Shown piece by piece: positions 23,601 to 30,982 of a DNA stretch of 60,931 nt; the stretch's first letter is position 1, and each line of letters starts with the position of its first letter. The notes beneath the pieces were generated by a model. That model made no database searches. It was given only the letters and a program-made list of their open reading frames with translations, and had not been told where the DNA came from. Where the stretch lies: contig RDXX01000021.1 in the NCBI GenBank assembly GCA_004292955.1, positions 1 to 60,931 on the forward strand, given 5' to 3'. The position numbers and the translations under genes are program-made. Source of the DNA: Oscillatoriales cyanobacterium (GTDB taxonomy: Bacteria; Cyanobacteriota; Cyanobacteriia; Cyanobacteriales; Microcoleaceae).

Positions 23601-24736
23601 AATTTTGACTCAAAAGAAACGAAGCCTAATCTTGATTCCTGAGAGACTCTTGACAAGGGAGTGAAAATATGAAATACATTACACAGGAGGAGAGAGGGAC
23701 GATCGCACAAATTCTCCAGTAATTTGCCCCGCCTGATGCCTCCTAAACAATTCAGCCACGGGGGGAATGCTCCTACTATCTGTTTGCCGATAAAATTAAA
23801 TTGGTATAATACTAAATCCGGGTTACTCACCCTCTTTTTTAGTTCGCGAGCTAATTTCTCCCCATTCCCCGATCTCGGCCTCTCCCCATCTTCAAAAATC
23901 AAGGGGTTTTTAACCCGGATTTGGTATAGCCTCCCGTCAGCAGTCGCTACAACAGAATCCGACTTCGACTGCTGCTGCGATCGCACTACCTCAATTAATT
24001 CCTCACTCACCACAGTCTCCACTTTCTGCACTGCAACTGAAACTACCGTCTCACCTGCGATCGCTTCAACTGCTGCATTCCCTTGGGACATTTCCCCAAT
24101 TGCCGATTCCGTTGCTGTCGGTGGAACAGATTTATCCGTATCCGCCCTCTCCTCTCCGATAAAATATCCCCTCAATACCTCTCGCAGAATTGCGCGCGCC
24201 TGGGAGATGCGCTTGCAGACATTCTGGTAGGAAATCTCTTGCTGTTGGGCAATCTCTTGATGAGAAAGTTCCCCATAAAAGTGCAGGATAAACGTCTCGC
24301 GCATCCTGAGCGGTAAGTTATCAATTGCACGGCGAATCACAATCTTTTGCTCGTGAGTCTCCAATGCCCAAAGGGGCGTATCGTCAAAGGAAACCAGTCC
24401 TTGTTTCTGTGGAATCGCTTCTATATCCTCAACTCGATTCGCACCCCGACTGCGTTCTCTATAAATATCTATGCAGAGGTTATGAGTCAGTTTTGTCAAC
24501 CAAGCCTTAAAATTAGCAATTTCGCCCGCTGCATACTTTTGCACCTTTTCCCAAGCTTTCAGCATCGCCCGACTAAGTGCATCTTCAGCATCAATAAAGT
24601 TCCCACCCATCCACTTGATACAGCAACGGTAAAGAGAGTTTCGATACTGTTGCCATTGCTGCCAAAAAGTTGTGATTAGATCTAACGAGCAATCGCGCTG
24701 CTTTGAAAGCGTAAATGATTGAGAATCCAATGTCAT
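23591..24736 (-). CDS. ECF-type sigma factor, copy B, with repeat-derived C-terminus
   Basis: 381 residues. Region 2: DAEDALSRAMLKAWEKV...FKAWLTKLTHNLCIDIYRE; region 4: LPLRMRETFILHFYGELSHQ then EIAQQQEISYQNVCKRISQA. Paralogue of copy A. After about residue 200 the chain has no sigma likeness. About 40 residues (ADGRLYQIRVKNPLIFEDG to SNPDLVLYQ) are read from a MITE-like element (23806-23928), and the last 70 residues are probably ex-intergenic sequence. The native protein may have ended near residue 270. The tail may or may not affect function. Confidence 0.85.
   Translation of the reverse strand: MTLDSQSFTLSKQRDCSLDLITTFWQQWQQYRNSLYRCCIKWMGGNFIDAEDALSRAMLKAWEKVQKYAAGEIANFKAWLTKLTHNLCIDIYRERSRGANRVEDIEAIPQKQGLVSFDDTPLWALETHEQKIVIRRAIDNLPLRMRETFILHFYGELSHQEIAQQQEISYQNVCKRISQARAILREVLRGYFIGEERADTDKSVPPTATESAIGEMSQGNAAVEAIAGETVVSVAVQKVETVVSEELIEVVRSQQQSKSDSVVATADGRLYQIRVKNPLIFEDGERPRSGNGEKLARELKKRVSNPDLVLYQFNFIGKQIVGAFPPWLNCLGGIRRGKLLENLCDRPSLLLCNVFHIFTPLSRVSQESRLGFVSFESKFRN
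23806..23928. mobile_element. MITE-like element, copy B, inside the sigma gene
   Basis: Ends TAATACTAAATCCGGGTT and AACCCGGATTTGGTATA, 123 bases. It stays open in the sigma frame. Matches the ends of copy A at 20211-20331. Confidence 0.8.
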
Positions 24737-25270
24737 TTCTAATACCTAAAGTTAATAAAAGTTTTGCAATAATTCAACTGCCCGACAGTTTTTGCCAAGG
24801 ACAATCCGAGCCTTTCCACTGAGGAAAGACAGAGCGATGAGTAACGATTGTTCTGGTTGTAAGCTTCAAGTGTTCTTTGAGGATGCGGTTAGTAGTCACC
24901 ACCGCGATCTTTCCATCAAAGCTGCTTCTTAACACCAGGGTTTAGTAAAGCACCCTAAATATTCGGTAAAACTACACGCTAAATTTTCATAGGCCGGATG
25001 TAGAAGCAGTTTTACCTGCTTTACCCGATCGCAGTTTAATTCAGGCTTACCAATAATATTGGCTAGCCAGACAGTATCATTTTGCACTGCCGAGACCGAT
25101 CGCACCACTCAAATTTAGCTATTTAAGATCGCAACTTAAGATTTGCGATCGGCAATTAACCAAACTCCCCCGGAGCTAGGGTTTGGCGCATTTGTAAGTT
25201 TTTCTATCTAACTGCTAAGTTGCTTAACTTGATAAAATTTTTATAATCTTGGGAAATCAATCATCATCAC
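24737..25270. other. Divergent non-coding region between sigma B and the borosin-like locus
   Basis: 534 bases with no convincing gene. It must carry the promoter of sigma B (minus) and that of the HTH-AAA gene (plus). Near 25238 TTATAATC can serve as a -10 box 28 bases before the ATG at 25271. No operator palindrome was recognised. Confidence 0.5.
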
Positions 25271-26650
25271 ATGATAGTGTTACAAGCTCAACACAAAGAA
25301 AAAGATAAGCGCCAACGCGGTGTAATCCTTACCCTACAAGGATTAGAGAAATTAGAGGCAGCCAAAACAAAGGCAGAATTCGAGCAAAATAGCGGGAATC
25401 GGTATACTTTGGAACAAATAAGCGATCGCACGCGGTTAGCTGTGAATACTGTGATGAAAATATACACTCGCGAAGCTGGTGTCGATCGCAACACGCTAAA
25501 AAGGTGCTTCAGCGCTTTTAGTCTGATTCTGGAGCCCAGTGATTATGCCAGGGTGTTTCCTCAGAGTGACGGGGTTAAAGCATCCCATACCCCGCCCAAA
25601 CCAGAAAAAGACATAGAGTTGGAATTACCATTAGGCCAAGTTCCCCTGGATTCGTCTTTTTATGTGGAGCGTCAGCCAATTGAATCTCAGTGTTACAAGA
25701 CAATTTTGCAACCGGGAGCGCTAATCCGCATCCAAGCTCCCAGGCGGATGGGGAAAACCTCCCTCATGGCAAGGATTCTAGAGAAAGCTGCCGAGCAAGG
25801 CTATCAAACGATTGCGATAAATTTTCAGTTAGCAGATAGAGAAATCGTCCTAGATTTAGATAAATTCTTGCGGTGGTTTTGTGCCAACGTCGGTTTGGGT
25901 TTGCAACTGGAAAATCAGATGGCGGAATATTGGGATGAACTTTTTGGCAGTCAGCTTAGTTGCAAGATGTATTTTGAGGAGTATCTGCTGGCTGCAACAG
26001 ATAAGCCTATAGTTTTAGCTTTAGACGATATCGATCGCTTGTTTCCCTATTCCCACCTGGCGAGCGACTTTTTCGGGCTTTTGCGAAGTTGGCACGAGGA
26101 AGCAAAGAATCGGGAAATTTGGCGAAAACTGCGGTTAGTCGTAGTGCACTCGGCTGAGATATATATTCCGCTGAGTGCGAATAGATCGCCGTTTAATGTC
26201 GGGCTACCGATCGGACTGCCACCATTCAATAGCGAGCAAGTACAGAATTTAGCCAAACGGCAAGGACTGGATTTGTCTGCTGAAAATGCTAAACAACTGG
26301 TGGCTTTGGTAAACGGAAATCCCTATTTAATACGATTAGCTCTTTATCATATTGGGCTCGGAGATGTGACTCCCGAGCAAGTGCTGCAAACCTCTGGTAT
26401 TGCAGCGGGAATTTATAGCGATCGCTTACAACGAGAATTGTGGAACCTACAACAGGAGCCTGAATTGCTAGCAGCCTTTGTGCGAGTGGTGAAAAGCAGT
26501 ATACCTGTAGAGTTGGGTTTAGTGGAGGCCTCTAAGTTGGAAGGTATGGGGTTGGTAAATTTACAAGGCAATCTGGCGGCGGTGAGTTGCCAGTTGTATT
26601 GGGAGTATTTTGGCTATCGATTCAGTAGCATTGGAGGAGGTTGCGTTTGA
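25271..26650 (+). CDS. HTH plus AAA-like (AAA_35/STAND-type) ATPase, first gene of the borosin-like locus
   Basis: 459 residues. Residues 20-95 are an HTH (YTLEQISDRTRLAVNTVMKI) of the kind that precedes AAA_35 domains in cyanobacteria. The ATPase starts with PLDSSFYVERQPIESQCYKT, then the P-loop APRRMGKTSLMARI and Walker B PIVLALDDIDRLF; the NGNPYLIRLALYHI block resembles the STAND winged-helix entry. Family members are thought to be regulatory switches or DNA-binding regulators. Its TGA overlaps the TTG start of the methyltransferase (TTGA), which implies coupled translation and a shared job. Confidence 0.85.
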   Translation: MIVLQAQHKEKDKRQRGVILTLQGLEKLEAAKTKAEFEQNSGNRYTLEQISDRTRLAVNTVMKIYTREAGVDRNTLKRCFSAFSLILEPSDYARVFPQSDGVKASHTPPKPEKDIELELPLGQVPLDSSFYVERQPIESQCYKTILQPGALIRIQAPRRMGKTSLMARILEKAAEQGYQTIAINFQLADREIVLDLDKFLRWFCANVGLGLQLENQMAEYWDELFGSQLSCKMYFEEYLLAATDKPIVLALDDIDRLFPYSHLASDFFGLLRSWHEEAKNREIWRKLRLVVVHSAEIYIPLSANRSPFNVGLPIGLPPFNSEQVQNLAKRQGLDLSAENAKQLVALVNGNPYLIRLALYHIGLGDVTPEQVLQTSGIAAGIYSDRLQRELWNLQQEPELLAAFVRVVKSSIPVELGLVEASKLEGMGLVNLQGNLAAVSCQLYWEYFGYRFSSIGGGCV

Positions 26651-27429
26651 AAACGGGTTCTTTAACTGTTGTTGGTACCGGGATTCAATTGGTTGGTCAT
26701 CTGACCTTAGCTGCAAAGGCGTCGATCGAGCAAGCCGACAAGGTTTTGTTCGCTGTAGCTGACCCGATTACTGGAAAATGGCTGCATACACTCAACGCCA
26801 CGGCCCAAGCCCTGCCTTACAATACCGACAATCAGCGGCGCAGAGAGACATATCGGGAGATGGTCGATCGCATTTTGGCTGAAGTTCGTCAGGGATTGAA
26901 TGTGTGTGCTGTTTTTTACGGTCATCCGGGCGTTTTTGCTGACCCCACCCATGCAGCGATTAAACAGGCGCGTCGTGAAGGTTTTAGGGCGCAAATGTTA
27001 CCGGGAATTTCAGCGGAAGATTGCTTGTTTGCTGACTTGGGTCTTGACCCAGGGCGCAACGGATGTCAAAGTTTTGAAGCCACTGACTTTCTGATTCGGC
27101 AGCGTAAATTTGACCCAACCAGTGCTTTAATTTTGTGGCAGATTGCGACGATCGGCAATCTGGGTTTTTATCGGGAAGAAAGCCAACTGCGCGGCCTAAC
27201 GGTGTTAGCTGAAGTGTTAGAAACATACTATGGTTCTGAACACGAAATAATTGTTTACGAAGCAGCAGTTTATTATCCGGTTTGCGAGCCAGTTATCCAG
27301 CATATTCCTCTGTCTAAACTGGCAGGAATTCGCGTTACTTTAGTTTCGACACTTTACGTTCCGCCTCAAGCGCCAGCACCTGTAAACAGTGAAATGATGG
27401 CACGGTTGGGGTTGACAGTTGACAGTTGA
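26647..27429 (+). CDS. Split-borosin peptide backbone alpha-N-methyltransferase (SonM/OphMA-like)
   Basis: 260 residues from TTG 26647, 6 bases after GGAGGAGG; the in-frame TTG at 26641 is too close to that site. The fold is tetrapyrrole-methylase-like: GSLTVVGTGIQLVGHLTLAA, then VADPITGKWL. Residues matching the OphMA catalytic Arg and Tyr occur in RRETYREMVDRIL, and its second Tyr in VCAVFYGHPGVFADPTHAAI. LPGISAEDCLFADLGLDPGR and QSFEATDFLIRQ are shared with borosin enzymes such as Shewanella SonM. It ends (PPQAPAPVNSEMMARLGL) where SonM ends, so it is a free-standing enzyme with no fused core peptide. Such enzymes methylate backbone amides of a precursor; the likely partner is the peptide at 30450. 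The last residues (LTVDS) are coded by a GTTGACA repeat. Confidence 0.88.
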   Translation: MKTGSLTVVGTGIQLVGHLTLAAKASIEQADKVLFAVADPITGKWLHTLNATAQALPYNTDNQRRRETYREMVDRILAEVRQGLNVCAVFYGHPGVFADPTHAAIKQARREGFRAQMLPGISAEDCLFADLGLDPGRNGCQSFEATDFLIRQRKFDPTSALILWQIATIGNLGFYREESQLRGLTVLAEVLETYYGSEHEIIVYEAAVYYPVCEPVIQHIPLSKLAGIRVTLVSTLYVPPQAPAPVNSEMMARLGLTVDS

Positions 27430-27799
27430 CAGTTGACATTTGGTAGGGGCGAAGCGAAGCGGAGGGGGGGCCCCCGTGCCTGCCCTGATAGTTGATAGTT
27501 CTCAGCTATCAGAAAATATTGCTACAGTTAGTAGATGTGTTTGATCGATGAAGGTTTATTCGATCGCTCATATTTGTAGCAACATTTTATGAAGTTGGTA
27601 GTGCTTAATTTGCCAATAAACTAACAATAAACTAACAAAGAATACATTTGTGTGCGCTCTCTCGCTCGGGCAGGAAAAAATTTATTTTTATTAACTGTGC
27701 GCGAGAATCAAAAAAATGTGATAAGTTATTTTCATAACTTATTGTTATGAAAATATAGACAAAAAACCATGTCAAAAAACTTATGTAATGGAGAGAAAT
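27430..27799. promoter_or_regulatory. Spacer with heptamer repeat and an 11-base inverted repeat
   Basis: 370 bases without a gene. GTTGACA units run on from the methyltransferase stop to 27437, followed by a G/C-rich dispersed repeat (27440-27485). A perfect inverted repeat TATTTTCATAA/TTATGAAAATA (27727-27737, 27745-27755) stands 45 bases before the TPR gene start and could be a regulator site. Confidence 0.5.
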
Positions 27800-28699
27800 A
27801 TGGCTCCCACACGCTCTAACGATCGCGAAACTTTAGATGACATCAACCCATCGCTCGAACAAAACCCTGAGGATGCTAAGGCTTGGGCTCACCGCGGTGA
27901 AAATCGCCGACTGGCAGGACATTTTGCAGCAGCGCTAGAGGATTTTAATCGATCGATCGAGTTGCAGGCTGACAGTGCTTGGGCGATCGCGCACCGAGGT
28001 GAAACTTATTATCTGATGAAACGCTATGAGGAGGCTCTAGCAGATTTCAACCGCGCCATCGAACTGAACCCAGATTATAATTGGGCGATCGCGCATCGAG
28101 GCGTAACTTACCGCTTTCTGGGAGAAGCATACTACACAAAGGCACTGACCGATCTGGATCGGGCGATCGAGCATCAATCGGATTACGTTTGGGCGCTGGC
28201 TTATCGCTGCCGCATCTATGAATTGATGAAGTGCTACAAGCAATCGCTGATTGATTTCGATCGAACAGTCGCCTTTGACAAAACCATTTTTGGTGGGAAA
28301 AATTGGCTGATTGAGAAAGGATTAATCTTTTGCTATGACGGCCAATATTCTGAGGCGATCGCCTGTTGCGAACAAAGGTTGCTAGAGGTTGCTGACGATA
28401 CTACAGCTTTGTACTGTATCGCAATATCTAAGGCGCGCTGGCAGGGATTGGAGGCGGCAAAAAGCGAAATCGATCGAACGCGAACGGCTTTGCTTGCTCA
28501 ATGGGAAACTGGCGATCGGGGAGATATTCTGTACCGACTCTGTGGCTTAGAAATTTTGGAAGGTAACTGCGAACCAGCATGGCAGTATTTGCAGGAAGCT
28601 ATTCCGATTAATGATGAAGCCATTGAGTTAGTCGGCCACGATCCGGCTTGGTTGGAGTGGCGGGATCACCCGAAAACTCTGGCATTGCTCGCAAGTTAA
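27800..28699 (+). CDS. TPR protein 1 in the borosin-like locus
   Basis: 299 residues from ATG 27800, with GGAGAG upstream; ATG 27788 would put that site inside the gene. Four to five clear TPRs: AKAWAHRGENRRLAGHFAAA, AWAIAHRGETYYLMKRYEEA, NWAIAHRGVTYRFLGEAYYT, VWALAYRCRIYELMKCYKQS. The 'WAxAHRGE.YR' form is shared with TPR protein 2. No signal peptide or membrane part. The C-terminal 40 residues (DEAIELVGHDPAWLEWRDHP) look like the end of eukaryotic-like TPR effector proteins. It probably binds another protein of the locus (inference). Confidence 0.82.
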   Translation: MAPTRSNDRETLDDINPSLEQNPEDAKAWAHRGENRRLAGHFAAALEDFNRSIELQADSAWAIAHRGETYYLMKRYEEALADFNRAIELNPDYNWAIAHRGVTYRFLGEAYYTKALTDLDRAIEHQSDYVWALAYRCRIYELMKCYKQSLIDFDRTVAFDKTIFGGKNWLIEKGLIFCYDGQYSEAIACCEQRLLEVADDTTALYCIAISKARWQGLEAAKSEIDRTRTALLAQWETGDRGDILYRLCGLEILEGNCEPAWQYLQEAIPINDEAIELVGHDPAWLEWRDHPKTLALLAS

Positions 28700-28854
28700 G
28701 TGTTTGCAAAAACCGAAATTTTGCAGCAAAGTCGATAACCTGTAAGGGCTGGTTCGCCAAGGAATTTAAACGTAGCGAACAGGTTAAATAAACCCGCCCT
28801 CTCCCACGAATAACCCCTTATTTAGTTCAGTAAGTAACATTTCAGGAGGATTTT

Positions 28855-30279
28855 ATGCAGATGAACGAACGAGCTCGGGCGAATGCTCAAAGAGGAGAAA
28901 CTTTTCGGTTGTCAGGGGCTTATGACGAGGCGATCGAGATTTTTAAACAACTCCTAGAAAAAGCTCCAAACGATGCTTGGGTTAATGCTCATCTAGGAGC
29001 AACTTACTGCCAGTTGATGGATTATGGGAAAGCAGAAGAGTGCTTAAAGAAGGCGATCGGCAAGAGCAAGAATTATTTCTGGGCTCACGCACAGCTAGGT
29101 GAAACCTATCGTCTCTGGGCACTTGCAGAGAACAGGCGAAAGAAATACATTGACTCGGCGATCGAACATTTTCAAAAAGCGCTTGATGGTAAAGAACCAG
29201 CAGATAGCACCTACGAGTGGGCATTAGCTCACTTGGGAGCAACTTATCGGCTGAATATAACGAGCGGTATCATTCAATTACTTAATGAGTTGGTAACTCC
29301 GGCATTAAGTCAAGGAAAATTGTCAGGACTGGATGTCATACAACAAAACAAAGACACGGCCCTACAATACCTTAACAGAGCGCTCGAACTTATGCCTACA
29401 TATGCTTGGGCGTGGGGGATGCGATCGACCGTTTACAGGTTGGCTCAAGAATACAAAGATTCATTCTGCGATTTGGAAGTTGAGACTGTAGTAGCTCCGA
29501 ATTTTGAGATTCTGCAAAACTCTTCTTTTCCCGTTCCCTTCTTAGAAAGCAGCAGGGTAAATCTTTACGAACACGCATTTCTGTTTTTTTATTTGACCAA
29601 GCAAACAGAAGACCCACATGAGAAACAAAAATGTTACCTGAGGGCGATTGCTTTTCTCCAACAAGCTTTGATTCTGCGTCCTGGTGATTTAATAGCTAAG
29701 CTAATTCTCACCATAGTTGACACAAAACAAAAGCAGGAAAAACAGGATGGGCAGGCATTAACACCAGATGAGATTGAAAAACTTCAAAGAAAATTGGATC
29801 GATTTTTTGAAGATCTAGAGGAGGATTTTTGGCAAATCTGTAAAAAGGTGTTGCGGAATCAAATGAACGTTCCGGAACCGTCAGTTACAATCGAGAAGTT
29901 GCAATCGATATATAACCAAGCCGAGGAGGGACATAAATTAAAAAAGCTGATTTTGGAAGATGTGATAAACAACCAGAAATCAGGTGTGAGAGAAAATTCG
30001 CAATTATGGCTGTGGAAAAACGTTGCACAGATCCAGATGTGTACCTACGTTCTGTTCTTACTTAGTGAATTAAGCCACATTCTCGGAAAAGACAGTAATA
30101 TCGGTACGGCAAGGCCTTATCGAGAGCTGGCATTGACTATCGCTCCTTACGTCTTTATAGAAAGGCTTTACCAAACTCCAGTGTTCTCAGATGCAGACAG
30201 AAAAAGCATAGTTAAAGAGTTGAACGATGGCATAGGATTCAACCTTAAGGAAACCGCCCTGCCCAAATGGGGGGACTAG
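28855..30279 (+). CDS. TPR protein 2 in the borosin-like locus
   Basis: 474 residues; start set by CAGGAGG 6 bases upstream. TPR units up to about residue 210: ARANAQRGETFRLSGAYDEA, AWVNAHLGATYCQLMDYGKA, FWAHAQLGETYRLWALAENR, EWALAHLGATYRLN, AWAWGMRSTVYRLAQEYKDS. The rest is helical with an acidic stretch (KLDRFFEDLEEDFWQICKKV) and has no recognised fold. Like TPR protein 1 it has no export signal. It ends 170 bases before the precursor-like peptide. The last residues (ETALPKWGD) are encoded by a dispersed repeat. Confidence 0.8.
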   Translation: MQMNERARANAQRGETFRLSGAYDEAIEIFKQLLEKAPNDAWVNAHLGATYCQLMDYGKAEECLKKAIGKSKNYFWAHAQLGETYRLWALAENRRKKYIDSAIEHFQKALDGKEPADSTYEWALAHLGATYRLNITSGIIQLLNELVTPALSQGKLSGLDVIQQNKDTALQYLNRALELMPTYAWAWGMRSTVYRLAQEYKDSFCDLEVETVVAPNFEILQNSSFPVPFLESSRVNLYEHAFLFFYLTKQTEDPHEKQKCYLRAIAFLQQALILRPGDLIAKLILTIVDTKQKQEKQDGQALTPDEIEKLQRKLDRFFEDLEEDFWQICKKVLRNQMNVPEPSVTIEKLQSIYNQAEEGHKLKKLILEDVINNQKSGVRENSQLWLWKNVAQIQMCTYVLFLLSELSHILGKDSNIGTARPYRELALTIAPYVFIERLYQTPVFSDADRKSIVKELNDGIGFNLKETALPKWGD

Positions 30280-30449
30280 AAGTAACTCAAAGTCCCCCAA
30301 CAATCAGGGGGATTTAGGGGGATCTAGTTTGTATGTTGGGTTAAGCGTAGCAAAACCAACAAATTCACGAAAAATGTTGGGTTTCGTTCCTCAACCCAAC
30401 CTACAATTTAAGTTTCGTTTTTCACTATCTAAGATTAGGAGAACATCCC

Positions 30450-30740
30450 ATGAGTAACCTATTGGATTTATTAACTGATTTAGCGCTTGACACCAAGAAA
30501 CAAAGTGCTTTCATGGATAACCCCAGTTCCTTCACGGACGGGGTGGGTTTACCTGAAGCAGAAAAAACCGCAATAATGAGCGGTGAAAACGCTAAAATCA
30601 CCGCACTCTTTGCAGGGGAACGAGTTCCGCTTGCCATTACTGCTTTCGATCCCGGACCAGATCCCTTGCCAGATCCAGATCCCTTTCCTCCTTCTCCATC
30701 GCAAGACCCCGAACCCGACTCTAACTCGGACTTGAACTAA
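30450..30740 (+). CDS. Candidate split-borosin precursor peptide with Asp-Pro-rich core
   Basis: 96 residues; AGGAG stands 10 bases before the ATG. Residues 1-56 (MSNLLDLLTDLALDTKKQSA, FMDNPSSFTDGVGLPEAEKT, AIMSGENAKITALF) have the layout of the borosin-binding domain of split precursors such as SonA: two helices, 'NP' then a turn with G-L, then an 'A-I-M-x-G-(D/E)' helix ending in a small linker. The tail begins VPLAITAF, a stretch suited to backbone N-methylation, and goes on as DPGPDPLPDPDPFPPSPSQD to a Ser/Asp end. No signal peptide. It is followed by a terminator at 30930. It lies 3 kb from the methyltransferase, with two TPR genes between. Identity is by pattern only. Confidence 0.8.
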   Translation: MSNLLDLLTDLALDTKKQSAFMDNPSSFTDGVGLPEAEKTAIMSGENAKITALFAGERVPLAITAFDPGPDPLPDPDPFPPSPSQDPEPDSNSDLN

Positions 30741-30929
30741 AATGCGATCTTGAGGTCAAATCGCTCATACAGCAGATTGCAGGTTGATGATGTAGGCCCG
30801 TCTATCGAACAATCCTCGCAAGGACACGGCAGTGCCGTGTCCCTACCTGCGTTCTCTGCGTGCATCACTTACATGAAAAGTGCTGTAATTTTCTACAATT
30901 GGAAAAGTGGATTGATATTTCACAAACTC

Positions 30930-30955
30930 AAACCGCACTTGTTGCGGTTTTTTTA
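30930..30955 (+). terminator. Rho-independent terminator after the precursor-like gene
   Basis: AAACCGCA - CTTG - TTGCGGTTTTTTT. It lies only 28 bases before the kinase start, so it may also work as an attenuator for that gene. Confidence 0.85.
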
Positions 30956-30982
30956 TCATAAAAACATACAAACACCTAACTT

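Noticed and set aside
26641..26646. TTG 26641 as start of the borosin-type enzyme
   Set aside because: It touches the GGAGG site; TTG 26647 has proper spacing and overlaps the upstream stop codon.
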